DNA from: an uncultured Poribacteria bacterium
GTDB lineage: Bacteria > Poribacteria > WGA-4E > WGA-3G
Length of the DNA stretch: 64,000 nucleotides
Assembly (NCBI GenBank): GCA_951828385.1
Contig: OX639973.1
Coordinates: 6,302,845 to 6,366,844, forward strand
Direction of reading: 5' to 3'
Part shown: piece by piece, positions 8,926-18,641 of the stretch
Numbering within the stretch: position 1 is the first letter of the stretch
Layout of the letters: every line of letters begins with the position of its first letter
The notes under the pieces: model-generated
Databases searched by the model: none
Told to the model about the DNA's origin: nothing
The model's input: the letters and a program-made list of their open reading frames with translations, nothing else
Made by a program: the position numbers and the translations under genes

Positions 8926-10170
8926 CTAAAAGTTTTCGATAATCGCTGCGCCGAACTCGGAGGTGCGGACCTTCGTCGCGCCTTCCATGAGACGCTCCAG
9001 ATCGTAGGTGACCCGTTTTTGGAGGATGGTTTTCTCAAGGCCAGTGATGATCAGGTCAGAGGCTTCCTGCCAACCGATATGCTCCAGCATCATCACAGCA
9101 GAGAGGATCAGCGAACCCGGATTAACAACATCTTGGTCGGTGTATTTCGGGGCGGTGCCGTGCGTCGCTTCAAAGAGTGCGACTTCATCGCTGAGGTTGC
9201 CACCGGGTGCCATGCCGATACCGCCAACCTGTGCCGCCGCTGCATCTGAGAGATAGTCGCCATTCAAGTTCGGCGTGACAATCACATCGTACTCATCGGT
9301 TCGCGTTAAAATCTGCTGCAACATGCTGTCGGCGATTCGGTCATTGACGATAATCTTGCCTTCAGGACACTTACCGTCGTAATCGCTATAGAGCTCGTCT
9401 TCCGTGATCGTTTGCTCAGCGAATTCCTCTTTGGCGAGTTCGTATCCCCAAGCACAGAACGCGCCTTCAGTAAACTTCATGATATTGCCTTTATGGACAA
9501 AAGTGACACTGCGTCTACCGTGTTCAATTGCGTATTGGATCGCCATGCGCGCCAAGCGTTTGGTGGCAAAAATGCTGATGGGTTTTATGCCAACACCCGA
9601 ATCTTCGCGGATTTCTACACCCATTTCGGTGCGGAGCAGTTCAATCACCTTTTTCACCTCTGGCGTACCTTGCTCCCATTCAATACCGGCGTAGACATCC
9701 TCAGTATTCTCACGGAAGATAACGACATCCATCTTTTCAGGGTGCGTGACAGGGGCAGGGACACCTTGGAAATAACGGACGGGACGGACACATGCGTAGA
9801 GCTCAAGCACTTGACGCAAGGTCACGTTTAAACTCCGAAAACCACCGCCAACTGGGGTCGTCAGTGGTCCTTTCAAAGCAACGCGGAAGTATTCGATAGC
9901 GTCAAAGGTATCCTGTGGCAGCCATTCGTTGTATTTCGCCATAGCGTTTTCGCCAGCATAGACATCAAACCAAACGATCCGCTTGTTGCCGTTGTACGCC
10001 GTCTGGACGGCTGTATCAACGACGTTCCGTGTCGCTTTCATGATGTCTCGTCCGATACCATCGCCTTCAATGACGGGGATAATAGGTTCATTCGGTACAA
10101 CAAGCTGCCCATCAACATACCCTATTCTTTCACCCGCTGCTGGCACTGTTAATTGCGATAATTCAATCAC
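8926..10170 (-). CDS. icd: NADP-dependent isocitrate dehydrogenase
   Basis: This 414-residue enzyme converts isocitrate to 2-oxoglutarate with CO2 release. It matches the bacterial icd type closely. It has [12 protein letters not shown] near the N-terminus, the substrate loop [13 protein letters not shown] (the Ser equivalent to the regulatory Ser113 of E. coli), [13 protein letters not shown], and [17 protein letters not shown] for metal binding. The adenine site is [21 protein letters not shown]. No acetate-responsive kinase gene is nearby. A citrate synthase-like gene lies upstream on the same strand across a repeat-bearing 117-base gap, which suggests a small TCA-cycle cluster. No aconitase is seen. 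Confidence 0.96.
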   Translation of the reverse strand: MIELSQLTVPAAGERIGYVDGQLVVPNEPIIPVIEGDGIGRDIMKATRNVVDTAVQTAYNGNKRIVWFDVYAGENAMAKYNEWLPQDTFDAIEYFRVALKGPLTTPVGGGFRSLNVTLRQVLELYACVRPVRYFQGVPAPVTHPEKMDVVIFRENTEDVYAGIEWEQGTPEVKKVIELLRTEMGVEIREDSGVGIKPISIFATKRLARMAIQYAIEHGRRSVTFVHKGNIMKFTEGAFCAWGYELAKEEFAEQTITEDELYSDYDGKCPEGKIIVNDRIADSMLQQILTRTDEYDVIVTPNLNGDYLSDAAAAQVGGIGMAPGGNLSDEVALFEATHGTAPKYTDQDVVNPGSLILSAVMMLEHIGWQEASDLIITGLEKTILQKRVTYDLERLMEGATKVRTSEFGAAIIENF

Positions 10171-10190
10171 TGATTATTCCTCTCTAAATA

Positions 10191-10285
10191 GTTATCAGTT
10201 TTCAGTACGCAGTTATCAGTTAAAAGAGACCTTGGTTGAACAAATTCTCTCTTTAACTGAAAACTGATAACGAATAACTAATAAC
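10191..10285. repeat. Inverted copy of the TTATCAGTT dispersed repeat
   Basis: GTTATCAGTTTTCAGT...AGTTAAAAGAGA on the left pairs with TCTCTTTAACTGAAAACTGATAAC on the right. This forms a long imperfect hairpin between icd and the citrate synthase-like gene. It is related to the repeats at 1645 and 21623. Confidence 0.7.
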
Positions 10286-10287
10286 CT

Positions 10288-11838
10288 CTAAAAGGCATTC
10301 GTGCTTGCCATTCGGTTGTGTAATGCCACAACTTCGTTCGCAATTGTCATATCATCGGTCGGTGTCGGAATGACATCCGGATGTGGCGGGATAACCGGTC
10401 GGATAATCTTCAACGGAAGTTGTTCACGGGCATCCATCATCCAGCCAAAGCCTCGGAAGATGTATGTCAATAGCGTTCTGTCGTTTTCATAGATGTCCAA
10501 CCCCTCTTGGACTGCCCATCCACCGAAATCGGTATTCGGCGTTAAACGGAGGGGTGGCTCGTTTTCACGTCCGGGACGGACAAACCCTTCAACGAAAGCG
10601 AGTTGATAAATACGTTGGACAATAGCCAACCGCTTTTTCTGCTTGTCGTTGAGTTGAATCTCGCCATTATCAACCGCCTCAAGGAATGGGTTGAAATAGA
10701 TAGCTGGTCGAGGATCTTGCTGGATTTCATCGGCACGTCCGGCGGCGGCGATCTCTGGATGTCCGAAGGTCGGGAGCGCAGATTGCATCCGTTCATAGAT
10801 AGCCGCTTCAAGCGCATCGGCATCCAGTGCTTCGATTTGATTGATAAACGCCGTCATGTCGTGAATCGCGCCGAAATGCCGATCACCATCCAAAGCCATC
10901 TGTGCTGCGACAAAAAAGTCAGAAACTGCACCGGTATGCAAAGTGGCAAGATAGCGTGCAACGACATTAGACCCAGCGGAACCGTGGTGTGTCTGTATGA
11001 CACCCATCCGTTCTAAAATATTCGCCTCAACACTGCTCGCTTCTCGTCCTAAGAGGAGACTGTAGCAGGTTTGGAAGGCGGTCTTTCCACTCTTTTGCGA
11101 CTCAGTGATGAGATCGGTCGCGCGCATTGCCAGGACTTGCGGGTGGAGTGCTGGATTCTCTCGGAGTTGATGCCGCATATACGCAGAAACTGTACCTACT
11201 GCGACATTCTCCATGTGTGTTGCAATCAATTCAAGCAGGAGTGAATCAGAGTCCCGTGTACTGTTAATGCCTTTCTGATCTGGAATACCGAGTTTACGGA
11301 GTGTTGAGAAATGTTGAATGGCAGCCTCGGGGCCGGCTTCAGGGAAGGCTTTTGCGAATTCTGCGACCTGATTAACGAGGCGTTGTTCACCGGTTAGGCT
11401 TGCTCTGCGCGTCGTAATGAATTCATAAAATTTCGTATCTATTAAGTCTGACAGTACCCCCGCTTCATCAAGTCCACTGTCATCAGTTCCAGGCCGCCTA
11501 CCGAAGAGCCCTGCGAAGATAACAGTTGCCGGGCTGAGTTTATCTGCGACGATTTCACTTTCGGACACAATACCGCGGATTGCAAAACTGCGGATATTCA
11601 AGGTTATCTGCGTACCGTCACAATCAACTGCAGTTTTGTGGAGCACCGGATTCGCAAAAACGGTCGTCGATTGGGGCATTGAACTGAAACCGTTGAGTAC
11701 CCCTGCGATTTTATCCTCTCCTAACTCAATTGCCCTATTCAAGGAATCTGTTACCGGTGCATACGTCGAGGTTTCTGGTACCTCTGACAGGATCTTTCGG
11801 AGCGCGGCTTCCTGCTTTGCCTCCAAATTCTTGTTCAA
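10288..11838 (-). CDS. Divergent citrate synthase-family protein
   Basis: This 516-residue protein is far from textbook citrate synthase yet keeps the expected landmarks in order. They are the helical SGKTAFQTCYSLLLGREAS region (250-268), THHGSAGSNVVARYLA (283-298), GDRHFGAIHDM with H321 at the LHGG catalytic position, and TFGHPEI with H360 at the GFGH position. PNTDFGGW supplies D437 as the catalytic aspartate. The spacing of His-His-Asp fits the condensing mechanism with acetyl-CoA. The protein is about 100 residues longer than usual, with extra sequence at the N-terminus and around 110-190. Neighbouring icd supports a role as citrate (or 2-methylcitrate) synthase, but the substrate is inferred. 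Confidence 0.75.
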   Translation of the reverse strand: MNKNLEAKQEAALRKILSEVPETSTYAPVTDSLNRAIELGEDKIAGVLNGFSSMPQSTTVFANPVLHKTAVDCDGTQITLNIRSFAIRGIVSESEIVADKLSPATVIFAGLFGRRPGTDDSGLDEAGVLSDLIDTKFYEFITTRRASLTGEQRLVNQVAEFAKAFPEAGPEAAIQHFSTLRKLGIPDQKGINSTRDSDSLLLELIATHMENVAVGTVSAYMRHQLRENPALHPQVLAMRATDLITESQKSGKTAFQTCYSLLLGREASSVEANILERMGVIQTHHGSAGSNVVARYLATLHTGAVSDFFVAAQMALDGDRHFGAIHDMTAFINQIEALDADALEAAIYERMQSALPTFGHPEIAAAGRADEIQQDPRPAIYFNPFLEAVDNGEIQLNDKQKKRLAIVQRIYQLAFVEGFVRPGRENEPPLRLTPNTDFGGWAVQEGLDIYENDRTLLTYIFRGFGWMMDAREQLPLKIIRPVIPPHPDVIPTPTDDMTIANEVVALHNRMASTNAF

Positions 11839-12064
11839 AATGGATTCTCCTTCGTTGACTATTTAATAATATGTTCCGTCTTGCTAACTTCGCCGAAATT
11901 ATTTTAACGCGTCCGGAATCCGCACAACCACCTTTCAAGCGATAGAACAGTAAGGTGTTCCAACTTCGGTTTAAAAAGTTTCTGATTGACCTGTATCATA
12001 TCCTATAATATTTTATCAGAATTCCGATTAAAAGTCAAGATAAAATTGGAAAATGGTCAGAGTC

Positions 12065-12364
12065 ATTCAGTTTTAAGGAATTATAGAGTTTCTCGTCCTT
12101 TTTTCAGGATCCGGTGCAGTAACGTCACATTAACGTCACACCGCACAGACACACACAAGCGCAACAAAATTTCATAATCGCATTGAATTCCGAAAAAAAC
12201 CAAAATCCATATTTCCTTAAAACTGAATCACGCTGTGAGAATCCTAATAAAATTTCACAGTACTCTCCACTAAAATTGTTCAATAATCTACTCAGGACGT
12301 AGGTTTACAGCCTTTCACAAAAATTATGATTTTCCGGATTTACCGTGAAAACTGTGAAATTTTA
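12065..12364. repeat. Two consecutive inverted-repeat units in a 748-base AT-rich gap
   Basis: Perfect 16-bp arms ATTCAGTTTTAAGGAA and its complement lie at 12065-12080 and 12213-12228. Perfect 14-bp arms TAAAATTTCACAGT and its complement lie at 12248-12261 and 12351-12364. The units are 164 and 117 bases long and look like miniature inverted-repeat elements. Besides them and the promoter at 12467, nothing was seen in 11839-12586. Confidence 0.6.
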
Positions 12365-12466
12365 CACCACTTTTCGACACCGTTAGAAAGGTTCGTAGAC
12401 GATTTTTTCTATACAATAGACAAAAATTGGAAAATTAAACGAATCTGATTAATTCCACCAATTCAA

Positions 12467-12495
12467 TTGACATCTGCTTAACGATATGCTATAAT
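12467..12495 (+). promoter_or_regulatory. Consensus sigma-70 promoter of the type IIG restriction gene
   Basis: TTGACA (12467-12472) and TATAAT (12490-12495) are exactly consensus with a 17-base spacer. A small AGAGATTAGTCTCT hairpin lies in the leader at about 12521. Confidence 0.75.
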
Positions 12496-12586
12496 AATGT
12501 TAAGCAAATTGAGGTGTGAAAAGAGATTAGTCTCTCCTATCTCATGAGTACAATATTTTGGGGTAGAAATCCAGTCTATAAGAGTA

Positions 12587-15544
12587 ATGAAGGTTTATTT
12601 TAATTGTCTGAAGTTTCAAACTATTCCTTACATGAACCGACAACACACCAACAGTGAAGACACCATCACCACCCTATTCGTCGAAATCCTGATGCCGATG
12701 AGTGCGACGTGGAAGATCTACGAGCAAACCACGAAACCACTCGTTGAGAATCAGAGGAAACCAGATGTAATCATCCGCGCAGTTGAACGCTATCCGATAG
12801 CAGTTGAAGTAAAGATTGACTACAAGCGCGGTCCCAATGAAACCGGTGAAAAGCAGGCACGAGAATATTACTTAGGCAAAACCCTCCACACGACAGGCGA
12901 AACAATTACCCGTGCAATAGCGATCCGCCTTCCACATAGATTCCGCAACATGCCACGCGACGAAATCAGCGAAAATTTAGAAGCATCAGATGATTTCGCT
13001 TATGCCCTTCTTAACATTGACGAACCCCAGAGATTCCCGGAAACAGGCTGGCTCTACGGCAGCATTGCCGATATTGCTACTGCTATCCGTATCGGTGCAA
13101 CACCCATCACCAAGATTGAGAGAGCTGCCGAAGTGCTGGAACAAGGTATCCATAATGCTGCTGTCATCGTCAATAGCGCAATTCAACACCGGCCACATAT
13201 CAGTAAGAGAATAGGTGAACTCCTTGTGCAGGAGCCCGGCGAACAGACGACACAGGTGGCAATGCTTATTATTAGCAACGCATTGGTGTTCCAGAGTTCT
13301 CTTGCACGAAAACCAGATTTGGAAACCGTCCCATCACTCAGCGAACTCACCGCTGATTACGGGCAACTCGATTCAGACGAGGTCCTCCGGGCCTGGCGAG
13401 AAATCCAAAAGGTTAACTATGCCCCGATTTTCAACGTCGCCTACAATCTCGTCGAAACGCTTTCTGCCGATGATAAACTCGTCGGTGAGATTTTGAGTGT
13501 GCTACGCGATACCGCCCGCGAATTGGAGAGAATGGGACTCGCCCAAGAACATGAACTCGCTGGTATTGTATTCCAGAAACTCATTGACAACCGGAAAATT
13601 CTCAAGGCGAACTATACCCGCCCTGAATCCTCGGCACTCCTCTGCGCCCTTGCCTTACCAGAACTCAAAACAGATCCTAAAAAACTGAAGATCGCAGATT
13701 TCGCCTGTGGTACCGGTTCACTCCTCAACGGTGTATATCAACGGCTTCTAATGCTTTATGAGCAAACCGGCGGTAAAGGAGAGACTCTCCATCAATATAT
13801 GATGGAGAATAATCTCGTCGGATGTGATATTCTACCGAACGCTGCACACTTGACTGCCTCCATCATTGCTAGTACGTACCCTGATGTCCGCATCGGTGGC
13901 ACGCGCATTCACACGATGCCCTATGGTACGCCACGCGCAGATGGACTTTACGCCATCGGTGCCCTTAATCTGCTCAGTGACCCGGCAGGGACGCTCCCGT
14001 TGACATTAGATACAACAGAAACCGCCACCGGACAAGGGACTGAAACGACTGACCTTAGGGACGCATTCAGACATGGCGAATTTGACATCGTTATCCAAAA
14101 TCCACCCTATACGCGCAGTGGTGCGGATGGGAATTCAAACGTCCCCAAAAGTATTTTTGCCGATAAGCAGGAAGCAGCGGCGATGTGAGCATCGCGTAAA
14201 GCACAAGGCCGTCGGCTTTCAGGTAACAATCCTGGGGAGGGTCCCGACTTTGTTGATCTTGCAGATAGGATGCTGAAACGCAACGGCACAATGGCGTTTG
14301 TACTACCTGTTACGGTAATTACCGGTAGTAGTTGGCAAAAGGTGCGAAAGATGTGGGCAGAGGAATACCACAATGTTCTGGTCATCACTATTGCACATGA
14401 AGATATTGAGGAATGTGCTTTCTCGGCAGATACCGGCATGGCGGAGTGCCTCGTTGTTGCAAAAAAAGGGAGACGCAAAAATACAGGGCGCGGTACGTTT
14501 GTTTGCCTCAAACGATGTCTGCATGGAGAGTTAGAAGCATTGGAAATCGCGAAGGAGCTCCACAAATTCAAAAATATCCGCCAGTTGGATGATGATACGC
14601 TTAGTGGCGGCGAGCCACTCCAAATCGGAAATGAGGTCGTTGGACATGTGATCTCCGCCCCTATTGTTCAAAGCGAGGCGGGATGGCCTCTTTCCCGTGT
14701 TAAGGACATGAGTGTTGTTCAGTCTGCCCGCTGTCTCGCGAATGGACTCATACGCATTCCTCGACAAACCTCAGATATTCAACTCACTATACGTCCTGTT
14801 TCAGAAATTGCTACGCTGGGGATTGGAACCAAGGATATAAGAGGAGGCGATGGCAGAGGCGCGTTTGATGTGGAAAAGGGATGCCCTGACACCGCGATAT
14901 ATCCGTGCTTGTGGCATATGGATTCGGATTCCGATTCGCAGCGGGCAATGCTTGTGCCGCCGGATGCCCACGCGCATCCGCGTCCGAATTCCGCTGAAAA
15001 AGTTGAAAGGATCATGAAATTAAACGGACGCGTGCATTACAATGTGGAGATGCGTTTTAATGCCAATTCGCTGGCGGTGATGTTTACAGCACAAAATGCT
15101 ATTGGCGTGAATAAACTGCCGAATGTCGTTTTTGACAACAAAATCCACGACTATGCGTGGACCTTATGGTGCAATTCAACGCTTGGTTTGCTTTGTCACT
15201 GGTATCAGAGCGGCAAGCAACAACAAGGCAGAGGAGTCCTGAGTCGTGCTGCTTTTGATGCAATGCCTACACTGGATGTCCGTCAGCTCTCCGATGCAGC
15301 ACTCACCACTGCTGAGCAGATTTTCAAAGAACTGAAGGATCAAAAGATGCTGCCGTTCAACCAAATGGATGAGGATCCAGTGCGTCATAAATTGGATCGG
15401 TTGTTGTTATCGGAGGTATTAGGTATCACGGCGGTGGAACGTCCGGATGTGCATGAAGGCCTTGCACTGCTTCGCAAAATGCTCTGCCAAGAGCCGAGTA
15501 TTCATGGTGGGAAGAAATCAAAGGTTAAACTGGATGCCCATTAG
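12587..15544 (+). pseudogene. Type IIG-like restriction-modification gene interrupted by one in-frame TGA
   Basis: The reading frame runs from 12587 (or ATG 12632) to 15544 without a phase change, broken only by TGA at 14186-14188. The N-terminal part has a PD-(D/E)xK-like nuclease pattern (KPDVII...AVEVKI). The middle has N6-adenine methylase motif I ADFACGTGSLLNG (about 13693) and motif IV NPPY (about 14099). The part after the stop (FVDLADRMLKRNGTMAFVLPVT onward) is the methylase end plus a target-recognition region. Single-chain R-M-S enzymes of this type cut and methylate DNA. The lesion could be a CGA-to-TGA or TGG-to-TGA change, or a sequencing error. The second part alone lacks motifs I and IV, so it should be inactive as it stands. 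Confidence 0.8.
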
Positions 15545-15557
15545 CTTTATATTTCGT

Positions 15558-15586
15558 TTGACCTATTAGGTTTTGTGTGGTATACT
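15558..15586 (+). promoter_or_regulatory. Promoter of the RelE/HigA-type toxin-antitoxin pair
   Basis: TTGACC (15558-15563), a 17-base spacer and TATACT (15581-15586) lie 39 bases before the toxin start. Confidence 0.6.
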
Positions 15587-15625
15587 ACTAAAATAACGTA
15601 TAGATGAACAAACGGGAATTCAGCA

Positions 15626-15964
15626 ATGCGTGGCGCACATGCACGAGAAATCCAATACTACCGGAATCAAAATGGACGTGCCCCTTTCACTGAATGGCTT
15701 CAATCAATTCGGGATTCCAAGACACAAAATAGAATTCTACGACGGCTTGACCGGCTCACACGGGGCAATTTTGGCGAGTGCAAATCTGTTGGCGGTGGTG
15801 TATTTGAGCTGATTCTTGACTTTGGCCCGGGCTATCGTATCTATTTTAGTGAAATCCGTAATATAGTTGTCCTTCTACTTTGTGGTGGTGATAAGGGATC
15901 GCAGCTTCGTGACATTGAGCGTGCAAAAACGTACTGGCGAGAATACAAGGAGGTAAACCAATGA
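15626..15964 (+). CDS. RelE/ParE-superfamily addiction-module toxin (HigB/TIGR02683-like)
   Basis: This 112-residue protein matches the short addiction-module killer family. It opens with EIQYYRNQNGRAPFTEWLQSIRD, followed by RILRRLDRLTRGNFGECKSVGGGVFELILDFGPGYRIYF and VVLLLCGGDKGSQLRDIERAKTYWREYK. The strand-rich core with conserved Arg and Tyr (GYRIYF) is typical of RelE-fold mRNA interferases. It precedes its antitoxin, the toxin-first order of HigBA-like modules, and shares an ATGA overlap with it. Catalysis by ribosome-dependent mRNA cleavage is inferred from the family. Confidence 0.85.
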   Translation: MRGAHAREIQYYRNQNGRAPFTEWLQSIRDSKTQNRILRRLDRLTRGNFGECKSVGGGVFELILDFGPGYRIYFSEIRNIVVLLLCGGDKGSQLRDIERAKTYWREYKEVNQ

Positions 15965-16356
15965 GGGAAATGGGAGACTGGCGCGAGTACTTAATGGAAC
16001 GACTCGCTGATCCAGAGAACGCAATGAATTACCTTGATGTATCATTAGAAGAATACCAGGCGGATGGTGACACAGACTTCTTTCTTATAGGGCTCCAGAA
16101 CGTTGTGGAGGCACAAGGTGGGGTTTCTACTTTTGCTGAGCGAGCCGGGCTTGAACAGGAGACTCTAATTGAGCTGCTATCTAACGGTGCCGCACCGCGC
16201 ATCGATACGTTCAACACTATTGTTAAGGCACTTGGATGTAGACTGTCGATTAAACCGCGGGAGGAGGCAAATCCAACTCATGGCGTTAAAAATGAGGATT
16301 ATTCACCCGCACCGCAAGAGTCCGTGATATCCGATCTTGAAGTCACCACCGACTGA
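15961..16356 (+). CDS. HigA-like helix-turn-helix antitoxin
   Basis: This 131-residue protein pairs with the upstream toxin through an ATGA overlap. The N-terminal DVSLEEYQADGDTDFFLIGLQNVVEAQGG part is shared by addiction-module antidotes. The helix-turn-helix is GVSTFAERAGLEQETLIELLSNGAAPRIDTFNTIVKALGCRLSI (about residues 54-98). The C-terminal 30 residues after GCRLSIKP have no recognised match and run straight into the PIN remnant, so the tail may be new sequence acquired at a junction. It would bind the toxin and repress the promoter at 15558. Confidence 0.82.
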   Translation: MREMGDWREYLMERLADPENAMNYLDVSLEEYQADGDTDFFLIGLQNVVEAQGGVSTFAERAGLEQETLIELLSNGAAPRIDTFNTIVKALGCRLSIKPREEANPTHGVKNEDYSPAPQESVISDLEVTTD

Positions 16357-16505
16357 GCCTTGCCAAGTCGCTTTATCTTGCGACGTGGAACTTCACACAT
16401 CTTGCAAACGCATATACTCGCCCCAGAATTGAACAGGTTTGTCGCGAAGCAGGCTGTTCGCCGCCTCGTGTTGACTCGCCAAAGGCGATAATGGAGGAAC
16501 GCTAA
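16357..16505 (+). pseudogene. C-terminal remnant of a PIN-domain toxin gene
   Basis: In the frame ending with TAA at 16503-16505 the translation reads LAKSLYLATWNFTHLANAYTRPRIEQVCREAGCSPP and ends in MEER. This matches the last third of PIN-domain proteins, where an LxTWNxxHIAN block is typical; compare LLTWNYKHIANLNKTHRIRQIN in the intact PIN gene at 61316. No N-terminal two thirds are present; the upstream sequence is the antitoxin gene in another frame. The stop codon overlaps the next start as TAATG. Too short to function. Confidence 0.7.
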
Positions 16506-16687
16506 TGTGTAAGGATCCAGTGGAAGACATTCGACAAGCGAAAGCACGTCTCGTCGCTATCTTCGGTGACTTGGACACCTATATGGAATTCATGATGCGG
16601 CGACAGAAAAAGCGAATGAAACAGGGCGTGAAATACGCCGATTTCTGCACATCTCGCAACAAGAAGCCCGAAATGCCTACCTCCTAA
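16505..16687 (+). CDS. Small charged protein, PIN-linked small-protein family
   Basis: This is a 60-residue protein. Its start is fixed by GGAGGA eight bases upstream and by the TAATG overlap with the PIN remnant. The pattern EDIRQAKARLVAIFGDLDTY...KRMKQGVKYADF parallels DEIRRIRREIAARFDHDIDK...YRKSGKYKFVD of the three small proteins at 60335-61314. All four follow a PIN stop or its trace. The parallel is in sequence pattern, length and genomic position, so I infer one loose family of putative PIN partners. Function is unknown. It has outlived its truncated PIN gene here. Confidence 0.6.
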   Translation: MCKDPVEDIRQAKARLVAIFGDLDTYMEFMMRRQKKRMKQGVKYADFCTSRNKKPEMPTS

Positions 16688-16937
16688 GCATTACCGAATC
16701 GCTTTTCATTTCTACGGAGTAACTCCCCGTTCTTCGTGCCAGCCCAACCTTTTTTTTGAACCGTAAAAACGGTATATCCAGTTAATTTTATCTTCAACTT
16801 TTTGGGCAGGCATTCATCCAGAAGGATTCGCATAAGCCTGTGTGAGAAGTATTTCCCCCGCGAGTTCCAATGTTGCTACAACTTGTTCACGACTGACAGA
16901 CGGAACTGGGTGCCTCGGATTGTTCCAAAATTACCGC

Positions 16938-16966
16938 TTGACATTTCCACGCATTTCTGCTATGAT
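16938..16966 (+). promoter_or_regulatory. Promoter of the second oxidoreductase gene
   Basis: TTGACA (16938-16943), a 17-base spacer and TATGAT (16961-16966) lie 37 bases before the GTG start. The rest of the 16688-17003 gap shows no gene or obvious structure. Confidence 0.65.
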
Positions 16967-17003
16967 GAATAGCGCGATATAACAACGGAAGGAGCAAAAT
17001 TAA

Positions 17004-18041
17004 GTGGCACAACAAACAGTTAAAGTCGGTATTATCGGTGCAGGTGGAAATACGAGATCAAAGCATATTCCAGGATTGCAAGCAATTGAAGACGTTGAGA
17101 TTATCGGGGTCTGCAATCGGAGTCAGGAATCCTCACAACGGGTGGCGGACGAGTTCGGTATCCCGAAAACCTACGACAATTGGCAAGATGCAATCGGCGA
17201 TCCTGATACGAATGCAATTGTCATCGGGACATGGCCCTATATGCACTGCCGGGCAACCGTAGCAGCACTTCGGGCAGATAAGCATGTGATGTGTGAGGCA
17301 CGGATGGCGATGAACGCCAAAGAAGCACATATCATGCGCATGGTATCGCGTCAAAAAACACACCTTATCGCACAGATTGTCCCTTCACCGATGACGCTGA
17401 GGGTAGATAACACCATAAAACGGCTCATCGCAGAAGACTATATCGGGGATGTGCTTGCTATTGAAGCACGCGCAGGCGGCGCATTTCTGGACAGCGAATC
17501 ACCGCTCCAGTGGCGGCAAGATTTCGATCTCAGTGGACTCAATATCATGAGCATGGGCATCTGGTACGAGGCGTTGATGCGTTGGGTCGGAGAAGCAACG
17601 CGGATTATGGCGATCGGTAAGACCTTCGTCAAAATGCGTCCCGATGCTGACGGTGTGATGCGTTCCGTGCGGATACCAGAACATATTGATGTCGTTGGTG
17701 ACCTTGCATGTGGCGCGCAGCTGCATATACAGGTCTCTACTGTCGCAGGGTTAGCAGGCGCACCGGAGGTTTATCTCTTTGGAAGCAACGGAACTTTACG
17801 CTTTTCAGGGAATAAACTCTACGGCGGACAGGAAGGCGACGCGGAACTGACCGAGATGGATATACCGGATGCAGAGGCCGGCGGATGGCGCGTGGAGGAA
17901 GAATTTGTGAACGCTATCCGTGGGAACGAGGTCATTACGCATACGGATTTTGACACAGGGGTAAAGTATATGGAGTTTACGGAGGCGGTCACGCGGAGCA
18001 TGCAGTCAGGGACAGCGATTACTTTACCGCTGCAGATATAG
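17004..18041 (+). CDS. Gfo/Idh/MocA family oxidoreductase
   Basis: This 345-residue NAD(P)-dependent oxidoreductase starts at GTG 17004 with AAGGAG nine bases upstream. The Rossmann start is VGIIGAGGNTRSKHIPG. The middle HVMCEARMAMNAKEAH replaces the family's usual EKP signature with CEARMA, so the catalytic Lys of the EKP motif is not obvious. A C-terminal GFO_IDH_MocA domain follows (LLAIEARAGGAF-type strand, then beta-sheet dimer face). The loss of the EKP lysine makes a non-canonical activity or substrate possible. It shares its direction with the ferritin-like gene downstream (gap 56 bases). Confidence 0.88.
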   Translation: MAQQTVKVGIIGAGGNTRSKHIPGLQAIEDVEIIGVCNRSQESSQRVADEFGIPKTYDNWQDAIGDPDTNAIVIGTWPYMHCRATVAALRADKHVMCEARMAMNAKEAHIMRMVSRQKTHLIAQIVPSPMTLRVDNTIKRLIAEDYIGDVLAIEARAGGAFLDSESPLQWRQDFDLSGLNIMSMGIWYEALMRWVGEATRIMAIGKTFVKMRPDADGVMRSVRIPEHIDVVGDLACGAQLHIQVSTVAGLAGAPEVYLFGSNGTLRFSGNKLYGGQEGDAELTEMDIPDAEAGGWRVEEEFVNAIRGNEVITHTDFDTGVKYMEFTEAVTRSMQSGTAITLPLQI

Positions 18042-18097
18042 AGCAGGTTCCGGTAACTCAACGGAGCGTGCTTACTGCTTTGGGAAGGGAGGAACAT

Positions 18098-18640
18098 TTG
18101 ACATTAGGAGAACTTTTTAATCTTTGCCAAGATATTGAACTGCGACAAGCAAAACTTTATGCGGCGCTCTCATTGCGTTTGGGGAGCGTTGATGAACGGA
18201 TCGCACGGTTTTGGGAGCAGATGAGTACTGAAGAATGGCAGCACTATATCCTTGTCGATTTCGGACGTACTTTGTGCGTTGATGCCTTTGGAATTGATTC
18301 GGCTGTACCGGCATTATCGGATGTACCCGTCCAGCAAATTACGGACGCACTGGATGCACACGAGCAGAAGATCGATAGCGGCGAAATTACGCTTGATGAA
18401 GCCTTTGAGATTGCGATCGCAATTGAAGGAAGTGAAGCCGATACGATCTATATGCATCTACTCTCTATCATGCGAAAAGCAATTGAGCAGAGCGATCAGC
18501 CTTATCTCATTGATCGTATCGTGCAGGTGGAGAAGGATATGGTTTCCCACGTGGGCGGACTCGTTCAAGCGACGCAAAAATTTGCGAAGGATGCCTCGCT
18601 GATTCGCAAAGCACATCGTTTAAAAGCGGAACACGGTTAG
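18098..18640 (+). CDS. Ferritin-like (rubrerythrin-type) diiron protein
   Basis: About 180 residues. Two helix pairs carry carboxylate/His patterns. IELRQAKLYAAL and TEEWQHY supply E and ExxH, and IEGSEADTIYMHLL with VEKDMVSHVGGL supplies a second set, as in rubrerythrin-like diiron folds. There is no rubredoxin CxxC domain. The TTG at 18098 is favoured because GGGAGG lies five bases upstream; a GTG at 18068 in the same frame has a poorly placed ribosome site. A role in iron or peroxide handling is inferred only. Its stop lies one base from the convergent CDF exporter stop. Confidence 0.72.
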   Translation: MTLGELFNLCQDIELRQAKLYAALSLRLGSVDERIARFWEQMSTEEWQHYILVDFGRTLCVDAFGIDSAVPALSDVPVQQITDALDAHEQKIDSGEITLDEAFEIAIAIEGSEADTIYMHLLSIMRKAIEQSDQPYLIDRIVQVEKDMVSHVGGLVQATQKFAKDASLIRKAHRLKAEHG

Positions 18641-18641
18641 G

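Noticed and set aside
14186-14188. TGA read as tryptophan or selenocysteine in the restriction gene
   Set aside because: Other genes in the window use TGA as a normal stop and no selenocysteine machinery or insertion element is visible, so a nonsense change or error is simpler.
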